From the NCBI GenBank assembly GCA_022264855.1, contig JABYQU010000006.1:1-64000 (forward strand): a DNA stretch of 64,000 nt. The letters run 5' to 3'. The notes under the pieces were generated by a model that worked only from the letters and a program-made list of their open reading frames with translations, was not told where the DNA came from and did no database searches. Each line of letters starts with the position of its first letter. Position 1 is the stretch's first letter. Below, piece after piece: positions 19,783 to 31,189 of the stretch. The DNA is from Lenzites betulinus (lineage: Eukaryota; Basidiomycota; Agaricomycetes; Polyporales; Polyporaceae). Both the position numbers and the translations under genes were made by a program.

Positions 19783-22700
19783 ATGGATACATACATCAAT
19801 GTTAGCTCCCGGGAAAACTCTCCCGACCAGGGTGCTGCTCCGCGAGCTCCGCGAGCTCCTCGTGCTACCAGAACCCGTTCGCGCCAAAAGCGCCCCCTTC
19901 CACAAGGAGATGTTATCGAGTTGACCGATTCCGACTCGGAAGAGTTCTCGACAAATATATCACAACTCTTTATGTCGCAGCCGAGTCGATCTCTCAAGAA
20001 AGGCAAGGCACGCGCGGAGCCGGCTGCAGGCCCCTCACGCAGGCGTCGTGAATCCTCGGCTGCTGCGGTGCCACCACCTCGCGTCCTACATCCCAAGGCT
20101 GGTCAATCACCCCAGCGCAAGCTATCCCCTGCAGCACCCCCGCAGCAACCACCTTACGAAGTTCCTCCGCGACAACCAACTCCCCAAGCTGCGCTACCAC
20201 TTTTCCTCCCCGACCTGGATTTTCCAGAGCCCCCACAACCGATGGCAGACTTCGCTCCCATGCTCGTCGACGAACAGGTTTTTGCCCCTCCCATAGCACC
20301 ATTCGAGCCATACAATGAACCTCACCCACAAGCGCCACCCGAACCACAGAATTACCAGGATCCGCTCGACGCGTTTGTCGCACAGATTCTGGAGATCATA
20401 CCTGACGTCTTGCCTTCACATGTTTATTCGCTTGTCGAACAGCACTACCCCAAGTATCTGGATAAGGTCGTCGAACCTGTCCTACACCAGCTCTTCGAAG
20501 ATCCCCAATATCCTAAGGCGGATGCAAAAGGCAAGGGGAAGCGTAAGCGCGATGATGACGACCAGGCAGAACATCCTGTGAAGGTCAAAATCGACTACGG
20601 CAGCAAAAACCGGAAGTGGGTGGGCAGCCCGCACTATACCAAGCTCGCCTGGGTGAGTGTAGGATGCTGTCCTCTGCATGTATATTACTGAGGCTCCGTC
20701 TACGTACGTCAGGACCATCTATTGTCTGACTTCTCTGATATACCCACTGCCCATGTTCGGGAGATATGGACCCAGAACCACATGTTCTATGCCCCCACAT
20801 TCCTAGCGCTGAGAGAGCACCGTACGCTGCAGCCTCTCCCGTACAAACCAATGTCACGCCCGCGCCCCAAGGGCAAGGGCAAAGCCGTTGACCACCTTGA
20901 CGAAGAGTTCGAGCGCGAGCTGCGATGGGTGCAGGAGAAGCTCGAGGAAGACGACACGAAGAAGGCTGCCGAGCTCGCCGAAGAGCGCAGACTGCAAGAA
21001 GAGGGTGGGATCGAGTGCGGCTGTTGTTTCAGCGAGTACCCCTTTGTGCGTCCCTCTCCTCCCCTAGCCCACGAGGAACATGCTCTGACGACGCATATCC
21101 TTGGTAGGAGAAGATGGTGCAGTGCCCTGAAGCGCACCTATTCTGCATGTCGTGCATGAACACGTACGCTGAGACAAAGCTCGGCGAGCACGATATGCAT
21201 ATCGTGTGCATGGACCAGTCCGGATGCAAGCTCCCGTTCCCTGACAGCGAGCTTCGACGCTTCCTATCGCCGAAGCTGCTGGAGCTGTACGAGCGTGTCA
21301 AGCAACGCAAGGAGATCGAGGCGGCCGGACTGGAGAACCTCGAGGAATGCCCGTTCTGTGACTACAAGGTCGTCATTGAGAACGAGAACGAGAGGTTGTT
21401 CAGGTGCGAGAACGAGACGTGCGGGGCGGTTACATGCAGGCAGTGCAAGAAACCGGTGCGTCGTTTGTATCCAGTGGAGTAATGCGCGAAGTTTACGGGT
21501 TTTTCCAAAGGACCATTTACCGAAGAGCTGTCAAGGTATGGTGAAGGATGCGGATACGTCTGCATTGCGTTGCTAACGCACATGCCCTTATAGAGGTTGC
21601 TGATGACAAGAAGCTCGACGTCCGCCATGCAATTGAGGAAGCGATGAGTGAGCCCCATTTTTGCGCCTCTTCTGATCTGTGCTGAACATTTCTTAGCCGC
21701 TGCACTGATGCGCAATTGCCCCAAATGCCAGAAAGGTGCGTGCCAAGTTTCCGTCAACATGCGGGCAGAGGAGAAACCTGACCTGCTCCCGCCCAGCATT
21801 TGTCAAGGAAATGGGGGTACGTTGTTTATCTGCATTTTGGACTTGGCTCGTTCACAATGACGCGGGCCACTCAACGCTGACACCGTACTTACCTGAATAC
21901 AGTGCAACAAAATGACCTGCCCAAACTGCGGTTCCCTTTCGTGCTACGTATGCCGCCAACTCATTATAGGGTATGATCACTTTGGAAATGTGAGTCCGCT
22001 CCCGCGTTCCACCCTTGTATCTCTTAGCTTCTGCCAAGCCGCGCGCTGACCTCATCTTCCAACCGCCGTTGCTGCCAGCCCCCACCGTACAACGCCAAGA
22101 TCGATCCGAAGAAGTGCCCGCTGTGGGACTCATCGGTCGAGGGACGTCATAGCGACGAGGTACGTAATGTATTGTTCTATCCATGTTCCACGAGCTCTAA
22201 AGAATTGTCGTACAGGTCACCGCGGCGGCCAAGGCGGCTATCGAAGAGTACAAGCGTACTCATCCCGAACTTGACGAGAAGGACCTCAAGGTGGACCTAC
22301 CTCCCCCGGCCCCCGCCGCTGGTCCGTCCCGCGGAGGCGTACATCGTCATGGCCATGCGCATATACACATGCCGCAGCACGAACTAGCCATGCTGCAGCA
22401 GTTCGGCGCAGACATGCACGGACAAGCAGCATTCTTTGCGCCTGCATTACCAGCGCTCCCTCCCCTTCCTCAGCTCTATCCTCCCCCTGGCCCGGAGCGA
22501 CCGCCAGGTCACCGGGACCGCATGCGTGAGCGTCGCGCGGACCTCGTCCGGATGTGGCGTCAGCAGAGGCACGAGCATGCAGAGGTGGCTGCGGCGCGAC
22601 GCCATGTAGCGGTAGTTCACCGGCACCCGCCCGCGGCACCACCACCTGCTCCCGAGCCTGCCCCGGTGCACAACGTCTACGTCCACATTCACCACAACCC

Positions 22701-22926
22701 GCCTGCGCCCCTGCCTGCGCCCCCTCCGGCACCTGGACCGCACGTATGGTTTCCGATGAACCCTGGACCCATGCAAATCCCGCTCCACGCACAATTCGGA
22801 CTCCCTCCACCCCCTGCTCCCGCCCCTATGCCTATCCCAGAACCACCCATGCTCCCCGCACCTATGCACCCAATGCAGCGAGGGCATGCACACAGGCGGT
22901 CGAAGAGAGCGCGAGAAAGACCGTAG
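19783..22926 (+). CDS. RBR (RING-IBR-RING) E3 ubiquitin ligase, RNF216/TRIAD3-like
   Basis: Ubiquitin ligase of the RING/HECT-hybrid class. Ten exons give 855 codons: 19783-20652, 20713-21045, 21108-21455, 21511-21535, 21594-21647, 21697-21735, 21797-21816, 21903-21989, 22079-22159, 22216-22926. Residues 1-290 are disordered, with a VIELTDSDSEE stretch resembling a SUMO-interacting motif. RING1 starts near residue 390 (CGCCFSEYP ... CMSCMNTY), the IBR near 475 (CPFCDYKVV ... CRQCKKP) and RING2 near 550 (CPKCQKAF ... CYVC). The expected catalytic cysteine is in MGCNKMTC, its codon directly after an intron. After RING2, RQLIIGYDHF and a long Pro/His-rich tail resemble animal RNF216. The ATG sits directly on a good splice acceptor, so there may be a 5' leader intron or an upstream coding exon. 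Substrates are unknown. Confidence 0.93.
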
Positions 22927-22929
22927 CCG

Positions 22930-24510
22930 AACCGTATACGTCGCCAACCCGACATCGCGACAGCGACCGTCCGTCGAAGGACTTGGGCCGCGGGCGTGCG
23001 TTATGCGCCCGGTCTTGGAAGGCGGGGAATCGCTGCGCGTGCGGCCCTCGCGCTGATCGCATCGCGACGGGACGCAACGCGTCGACGGACGCCATCAGCC
23101 ACTCCGGTGCGCTGCGAATCGTCATCGTAATAGTACTCTACCAGCCATCTTGTTTTGTAGCGCATGTTTCATTTAATTGCGCGGCGCTCGCGCGTAATGC
23201 GGTGCGGGTGCGGGTGATGACGTGTGGCGAACTCAGTGAGCGTGCAGGTGCATCATGCTGCAGCGTTTCGCGCCTCGGGCTTGATTGAAGTGAGTGAAGG
23301 CTGGTGTTAGCCAAGCCCGCGTCGAGCCGGTCCAAGCATTGCCAAGGCCTTCTAGTGACGGGACCCGACGCGGCGGGCGCAACGATCTTCGATGGGCATA
23401 ATCTTTGGCTGTGAAGGCTTCAAGGACGTTTGCCATTGGAAGGCTGTCTGTGTTTCTCCTTGGGCATCGGAGTTGGTCTTTGTCTCGCGCGTTGCGAGGG
23501 ATAGTGGCAGGACATGCGCGGCTTGTAGAGACGGGGCTTGACATTGTGATCAATCCTTACAGTGCCGCGTGGAATTGTTGTTGAGCAGCTCAAAAACGTC
23601 TATGCAGCATTGGCAAAGGTCACTTGCGATTGAGGAAAGCCTTGGAGGGACACTAGAAGCCTTGAAAGAGGCGGTAGAAGTGGCATTCGTAGTACTACTA
23701 AATTACCCGAAATGGAGTGAACACCGGCGGTGGCGGGAGCAGCACAGCCACCGTCTCGGCGAGTCTGAGACTCGCCTCCGTCGCGATCTTGCTACTTATC
23801 TTCCGCCCTCATCTCCGTCACTCCGGGTCGATCGAGGAGCTCGAGGAGTCGAGCACAGTCCAGCTGACCGTGCGCCGACCGTCCGACGACTGCCCACCTT
23901 GTGTGCGTTGTGCGCATTGCGCGATAATGTGAGTCGCAACGGCGGGCTAGATGACACAGTGATGGTGCGTCTCGTCTCAGCCCTGGATAAAAAATCACGG
24001 ATGGAGCATCCGCAGCGCCAGGACACGGCGAGGCGAGATACCATACCCGCGCTTGCAGCGAGGAAGCAACGGTAGCTCCACTGAGGTTCTATGAATCACC
24101 GTCCGCGCACGGCATACAGCTTGGCCCACGCCCGCGATTGGACGGGCGCGGCTTGGCGGCGGCGCATCGCCTCCAGCGAATCGAGAATCGACTCTTGGCT
24201 ATGTTGGGCACCCGCGCGCGGGCTAGCGTCCACAACGCCAATCGCACAGGCTGGGCACCCGGCAAACGGGTCCAGCCTGTGGTTCTCATATAGGACCGAC
24301 AGAGGCTCGTCACCCGCTCGTCCGAGCACGCTGCGCGTCTCTCTCCACTGCCTGGTGCGCGTACATTTCTACCCTTTTCTCTTTGCATTCCTCGCCCTTC
24401 TAGCCTTGTCCCGGCCCCGGCAATTTGTGCACCCTTCCACTCCTTCACAGCTCGTATATCTCAGCCTCCCCTTCGCCTTCGCGTCTGCATTAGCTTCTGT
24501 CTCCGCTGCT
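22930..24510. other. Intergenic, no gene seen
   Basis: Contains a 168-codon frame at 23569-24075, but its composition is not protein-like and no motif is recognisable. The last 150 bp are pyrimidine-rich, typical of a basidiomycete promoter/5' UTR for the transporter gene. Confidence 0.5.
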
Positions 24511-24514
24511 CGAC

Positions 24515-26478
24515 ATGGACTACTATACCTCAAACAACTACCAGTCCCACAATGTCGCCCTCCCAGAGAGGGCGGAACAGCAGACTGCACCGCTGGGCGA
24601 GATCAAGGTCAGCCACCTCGCCCGCCGTATACACGGATGGAGCTGGCAAGCCGTGAGTTCCTTTTCCGTCGTCGGCAAACACTCAATGCTGACTTATTTG
24701 CAGTTCCCAATAGGGATGGGTACCGGCGCGGTATATGTGACACTGTCAGGACTGAAAGAGCACTCGACTACGTTGACGAATGTTGAGACGTTCTTCTACT
24801 TCCTCAACATGGCATTGTTCCTGCTGAACGTCACTACCCTCGCAATACAACTACTTGGTAAGCGCCTACCCGAGGACCCAGGCTCCAAACTCACAAGTGT
24901 CTGCGCAGTGTACCCGTCTCAGGCACTCCGTCTAGTAAAGGACCCTGTCAAGGGCATCTTCGTTCCATTGGTCGTGTTGTCCTTTGCTACCATCATCATC
25001 GGAACAGTAAAATATGCGGTACCCACTGGTCACGTCCATCCAGGGTTCATCTACGCCCTCTTCTGGTGAGTCTCCGTCGGCTTTGTGGTCGCGGCGGAAC
25101 GTGTCAGCTCATTCTCTGATAGGGTGTACGTTACGTTGTCGGTCGTCGTCTGCTTCCCCATGCTCATGGTGTGGTTCAACCGGCCACACGATCTGACGAC
25201 GTTCACCCCGGCATGGGCGTTCCTGGTGAGTGAATAAGGTGGTACTGTGCTGAAACGAGTCCGCTGAGCGTTGTATGGAACGGCCATAGATATTCCCGAT
25301 GGTATGCAGCCGCACATTCCGATGCCCGTCGGAGCCCCAGCTGACCGCCGGCCTCCACAGATGCTAGTAGGTGTCGTCGCGTTCAATGTCCTAGACGTTA
25401 TGTCTCCGAGCGAAGAGCGCGCGGTCGGGGTGCTCCTCACTGGATACGTCTTCCAAGGTGGGTTGGCGATCGTTCGTGCTTCTCGGAGCCTGCGCATTAC
25501 TCACGCGCATATACCCCTCAGGGCTCGGCTTCTTCATGACGTTCTTCTACATCTGCATATACATCATCCGGTGAGTATCCCTCCGGAGTCGGCGCCTACG
25601 CGGTAGTAGTTGACGTCTATACCCATATAGGATAATGACCGTAAGCACACGCGCTCCTTTGGCGCCCGTCTAATTCTGATGTCCGCGGCAGACGGGGTTC
25701 CTGGATGGCCACCAGGCGAACGGCGCATTCGTTGCGTGTGGGCCCCCGGGATTCACGGCACTCGCCCTCATGAAGCTGGGGCAGAACGCCGCTGAGATGT
25801 ATGTCTTCGACGCCTTCTGCTACACGCAATCTCTGACGATCTCCGTTCGATCGGGAATTCGCTCGCGCTTCACGACCCTCTCGCGCTCTGAATAGTCTGC
25901 CTCTGCACGGGCTCGTCAGTGAACAGGCTGGGCAGATATGGTACGCGACCTCAGTGATGGCCGGTCTCATGCTCTTTGGCCTGGCTGTGTTCCTGTTCGT
26001 GTTTGGCATTCTGCCATATTGGTTCAAAGTGCACAAACACCTCAGCGAGATTCTCGGATGTGAGTAGCCCCGGAGTTCAGGGTCCCGTTTTACAAACTCA
26101 GACGCTGACGACGTCGTCCCTGTCAGGCTGGGCGCTGACTTTCCCAAACGGTGCGCGGCCCCGCAGACTTGTGATTGCTGATCCGCGTCGCTGACGGCCC
26201 GCGCGCGTCCCTTTGCAGTTGGCTGGATTTCCACCATCCGCGTGCTCGGCGACATCTTCAACCTCAAGGGCTTTTTCATCTGGCACCTCATCATGGCGGT
26301 CATCCTGACTGTCGTGTGGGCGGTCCTCTTCGTGCTCACTGTGCTCGCATTCTGCAAGGGCAAGATCTTCCTTGCAAAGAGCGAGGAGGTCATCAAGGAC
26401 TCAGTCGAGCGCAAGCTGCCGCTCTCCCCGCACTGGTCGCACACCACCTTCAACAAGGAGGCGCACAACCAGGTGTGA
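24515..26478 (+). CDS. TDT-family transporter (malate/C4-dicarboxylate or sulfite efflux type)
   Basis: Plasma-membrane transporter of the tellurite-resistance/dicarboxylate (SLAC1/Mae1/Ssu1) family. Twelve exons close to 416 residues: 24515-24652, 24704-24857, 24909-25065, 25123-25225, 25290-25301, 25361-25457, 25522-25570, 25631-25640, 25692-25798, 25920-26059, 26127-26150, 26219-26478. The chain holds about ten hydrophobic helices. Family features are FPIGMGTGAVYVTLSG near the N-terminus, the helix-hairpin ends, and ACGPPGFTALALMKLG in the second half. The last helix is followed by a basic C-tail. Three exons are micro-exons of 12, 10 and 24 nt, all needed to keep the frame. Whether malate or sulfite is carried cannot be decided from sequence alone. 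Confidence 0.88.
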
Positions 26479-26479
26479 T

Positions 26480-29400
26480 CTCGATCCCGCAGGCTCGCAC
26501 CCGCGCCCGCGTGGGTTCTCCGCCCTGGCACAAGTGCAGCGACCATCTGCGCCCGCGCCCGCAGTCTTCTGGTTAAAGCGCTGCGTCATGCTGCACCAGG
26601 GAGATCGTTCTCCGCGGCCTCTCCTCTCTGCAGCAGCCCCTCTCCCGATCGATGGACTTTGGACATTTTCTTGGCCTGACTATACTTGACTTCGCACGTA
26701 CATGGACGATACAGATGCTCTGCTTCGATAGAGTTCGAGCTCTCCGCGCACACCACACTACAGACTACACACATCACAACTTTAGATATTCGCAGCACAT
26801 TATAGATCGCGTACTATACTTATTTTACGCCGACTGCACACAATTTCCCCGTTCCACACCCCTTCCCATCCCCCATTCCCCACCTCCCGTCCCCAACCTC
26901 CTTCGGGCAGTGTCCCTTTCCCTTCGCCCATGTGCATGGACACTACCTTAGACAGGTTACATAGCTACATCGCGCCGCGCAATGAGAGAACGTGCCGGTG
27001 ATCGACGCATTGTGCTTCGAACTTCGCGCTCCCCCGATGAAGCCGGCATAATGCAGGGCATGAACGACGGTGGGATCGGTTGGTTGGCATCCCCCGGCGT
27101 ATGTGGTTTACCGTGGGTGGCCGTCTCTCCCGCGTGAGGGCCTGAGTGGTCGCTGTGAGAACGTGCCGGAAGTTGGCGTGTGGTGTGATGGCAGTTTTTG
27201 TAATTCACTGCTGTGCCTTGAGACGGCTTCTTGAGTACTCAGCTATGACTGTCTTGACGGTCTCAGGCTCCCTTTGAAGCTTCTGAGGGTATAAACGCAT
27301 TTATGCTCTGGGAATAATAGCTTACACTGGAACGTGTCCTGACGTTCGGAGATATGGGGTCGTCATTTACTTCAAATTGGTGCAGGGTTTCGAGTGTGGA
27401 TATTATTAATCGGCTTATCCGAAGACTCGCCTTCCGTCATGACTGGTTGCGCAGTGTTCGTATACGCAATGAGGAGGAGACACGCCGAACGGCAGTCGTC
27501 GATTGCGACTACTTATTCTGTCTTACAAAGTCACGTTTCTCCCTAAGTGGAAATGAGAATGCCATCGAAAAGATAGCAGTATCTGTCCGGTACCTTGTGA
27601 TGAACTAGTTGCTAGTAAGAATAGTAAACATGAAGTCTTGAGCACGATACAATGTTTGCAGGACGGAACGAGCCTGCTGAGTGCTGAGCGCTGAGCCTGC
27701 AGCTGCGGGTAGATACAATAGGCGCCCGTGCACCGTTGTGTGATGATGATCGCCGATGGCTCCCTGATGTAGATTGTTGACAAACAACAGGCCAAGTGAG
27801 AGGTACTAATACCTTGTACTCTTACTTGTTAGCGTTGAGGCGATAGTTGTATCACACACTTAGCGTTTGCGCACCTGAATGGCACTTTACGGCTGCAGCA
27901 CACGAGTACCGATATCCAGGAGCCATTGTCCTACGTATCCCAAGAGCGTCACGTCAAAACTTGGTGAATGTGGCCGCTGAGGTCTTGCACACGCCCTACG
28001 GGCCAGTGGCGGCAACCTTCCCCGCACCCCGATTTCGCGGGGGTGGAGATGAGGAAATTTTTGGGTTCACGTGCGGTACGCCGTACATTGGATTCTGACG
28101 GTGAGCGACTGGGAAACATCTTTCCGCGGGGACCGGGCTAAGCGAAGGAGTTCTGTAGGATGGAGACATGTCGTCCGCGAAGCGTGGAGGAAGAGTAAGA
28201 GGGAGGTTTGGTCGCAACTGCGAACACAGCTTTTGAATCGGAAATCGGGAGGGCCCGATGCTGAATTTCAATTAGGCGCCCATGAATCTGGCCTGTTTTG
28301 GACTTTTACCATCCTCCCTGAGGCTCCCTCCCTCGCTTTTCTTTCGCACTCGCAAAATCGCCGGATTCCACAGCCATCCTCCGAGGACTAAGGCACTGCG
28401 CGGTCCGCGTGGAGGTATCCCTGTCATACATGCAGGTGTGCACTGTATGCGGTTCGGGCGGGGGCATGGTACAAATTCGGCCCGGCATCCTAGTCGTTTG
28501 ACAAATGATTTCAGGCTTGAGGCCTGAGAGGGACTAGCGAGCGACACATTAGAATATGAAGCGCGGTCTCGCACGGAATTGAGCCTTGTCCGAGCCCCAG
28601 CAAGACCTCCTGTGCGAAACGCCGTCATTGACAACACCTCCGACCGTCATCGCACTGTCTGAACATCGACCACCGTGAAGGGTCGCGGAACGAAAGATGA
28701 ATACGGCAAGACTGGCAACGAACACGTCCAGACTCGCTTACGACGCAGCGAAGGAGGTGTGCGCCGCAAACGGCGCATCACGCAAACTTCTCATCGCCTC
28801 CGCCAACCTCGCCGGCGGCTTGCAGCAATGCCCAGGCGCCAGCGCTGTCGGACGAGCGAGAGCAGCGCGCCATCGCGGATCCGTTTCGTAAGCCTTCTCG
28901 TCCACCCAGAGATGACGCCGCTGAACGCCTCCGTCTTCATCAGCATCGTACATGCATGTCCTCGTCCCATGAATATTGCATCACTGCCCTATTCCGGCGG
29001 TCTGCTGCCGGCATTCCCCAGACGCCCGCCCATGGCGCGGCTTCTCATCTGACGCTGTTCAGCTTCGGACATGCTATGCCCCTTAGGCGGACTTCGAGCC
29101 CCCACCCGGAGAGTCTCTTCTCTTCCGGCTGACAAGTGCTGATTGTCCCTTGCTGTGTATGTGCTCCCGGCGTCATTGCGGCCGCGCATACCGTCATCTA
29201 TTCTGGCATCGCGCCGTTGGAGATCTCCGAGTGTCCGTGCCGCTGCTGTGGGGGTGTGAGTGTTTGGTGCACGCGAAATGCACGAATCGATGCAATCTCC
29301 CGGAGGCATGCACGCCTCCGCCAGGCGCTCGCACGGGGGATTCAAAATGTCGCTAGCCACTTCCCATTCACGACACCTTGCACCCCCTCCCCAGCGGCTT

Positions 29401-29500
29401 CTTCACTCCTATAATTCACCCCTCCCTCCTGTCTCTTGGCAGTAGTGCCTGCCCAGATATCCCCCGACGCCGCTGCTCATCGTTGACTCACCTTTCCCCA
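26480..29500. other. 3 kb intergenic region, no gene seen
   Basis: Short frames only, with no motif I recognise. C+T-rich tracts at 26850-26930 and 29380-29500 look like leader or promoter sequence; the latter precedes the TEA-domain gene. Confidence 0.5.
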
Positions 29501-29501
29501 C

Positions 29502-31186
29502 ATGTCCTACCACAACGTCACCCCTCCCCCCACTGCCGCTGCCGGGGCCCCAGGCTCCAAGGCGTTCCGCACCATCCTTGCCGGCCGCAAATGTTACCGT
29601 GTGTCGAAAGAGAAGAACGAAGTTGTTTGGCCGCCGCAGCTAGAAGCGGCGTTGATGGAAGGTCCGGCGCCCCCGAGGACTTTACTCGCTCTGCGCGTCA
29701 CCCCATCTAACGGCGGTTATCTTACCAGGACTCGAGAAATATACCCCGGCTGAGAGCAAGTCCCCGCGCGGCCTGAGCCGCTTTCCGAACCGCAACAAGT
29801 TTATCGCGCAGTATATCCTCAGCAAGACAGGCCAGATCCGGACGGCGAAGCAGGTGGGAAGCCGCATCCAGCAGTTGAGAGACACGAGCGCGGGCAAGAA
29901 CAGTAAGTCTCACCTCGCACTATCAGCGGTCCATTGCCCCCAGACTGGTCCCGTAGCCCCGCCGCTTGCACCGGCCATCCCGTTGACCGTTTGATAATCC
30001 CAAAATTCAAGTTTGCTGACGATGGTCCCCGCTCTAGTCATGAAGGCAATATCCGACCGCCACTACGAGATGATGCACCCGACGCGTTCGAGTCCGAGCG
30101 AGCAAGACGCACAAGGGCTCGGGGTCCCTGCCCTCACGTTCTCCGCGGGCGGCGCTCACACGCTTGCCCCGTCCAATCCTCCCGTCATCCAAGTTTATAT
30201 CAGCGTTCCCCCAGCCATCCCCAGTCCACCCGGAACCGCGACGTGGCAGACCCCCAACCGCCAGCAGGTCTCTCCCCAGCTCACCCAGGTCCATGCCTTC
30301 GCGAACACCGTCCAGTTCGTCGAGCCCCGGCTCCTGCGCACCATTGACCCTAAGGTCACCTTCACCTCGTCCTCACCACTCCCGCTCTTCTCGCGCTGCA
30401 ACGTCTACCGCCATGACACAATCGTACACGTCGGCCCGTCGGCGACGATGTCTGTCAAAGCGTCGGACGAGCCCGGGCCCTCTGTGTATTTCCACTCGAC
30501 GGACCTCGCCCCGGGCTACTGGAGCACGCTGTGTAGCTGCGACGGTACGTTCCATGCTTGATTTTGATCCTATCTATCGCGGTGCTCATGATGCGTCAGA
30601 CCTGTCGCCGTTTACCGTCGAACAGGAGATCTCGAAGGAGTCGATCGAGCCGATGCAGAAGGCGACGACGGTGATGCGCATCCACTATCAGTTCATCCAG
30701 TCCCTCTCGGGCCAGTCCCGCCCCCTCTCGCCGTTCTCGCTGAACCCTGAGGTACGTACCCGAGCTCCGTTCGTGCTCGGTGCATGGCGATGCTGATACG
30801 CGTGTTTGCTGTAGTTCGACTACGGGGACTCGGACAGCGATGTCTTCTTCTTCCATGGCCAGTCATCCTTGAGCACCGGCTCAGAAAGTCCCCTCCCAAG
30901 CGACCGCAGCAGCTCCCCCTCACATAGCATTCCCGGGTTCGCCAGCCAGCCCATAAGCCCTATCACTGCCAACTGGATGCCGCAGACGCAAGGAGAGTGG
31001 TCGGCGTTCAACACCTCCGTGCCGTCCACCTCGGGCCAAATGCAACAATTCCCGACGGCGGGGTTCTACGACGTGCAGCACCAGCAACAGCCACAGCAGA
31101 CGTACCACCCTGTCCACCACCAACAGCACCACCATGTGCAGCAGCCTTCTCCGCCGGGGCAATTTTTGGGCCCACGGCCGTACTGA
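29502..31186 (+). CDS. TEA/ATTS-domain transcription factor (AbaA/Tec1/TEAD type)
   Basis: DNA-binding regulator of the TEAD/AbaA/Tec1 family, acting in the nucleus. Five exons give 454 residues: 29502-29661, 29729-29902, 30038-30544, 30600-30751, 30815-31186. The TEA domain (about residues 25-105) reads RKCYRVSKEKNEVVWPPQLE, then GLEKYTPAES and SRFPNRNKFIAQYIL, ending with KQVGSRIQQLRDT in the recognition helix. The middle region (residues about 190-310) is a conserved-looking beta-rich segment. The C-terminus is Ser/Pro-rich, then His/Gln-rich (QHQQQPQQ, HHQQHHH), as in activation domains. In other fungi members control hyphal or spore development; target genes here are unknown. The exon 3 start uses a TAG at 30035-30037; the frame across the junction supports it, but an alternative acceptor is possible. 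Confidence 0.9.
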
Positions 31187-31189
31187 AAC

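Noticed and set aside
22291..22926. Long overlapping frames on both strands in the RBR tail
   Set aside because: G+C-rich Pro/Ala coding sequence opens all frames; only the frame continuous with RING2 is kept.
23569..24075. 168-codon plus-strand frame
   Set aside because: No family resemblance and atypical composition; considered chance.
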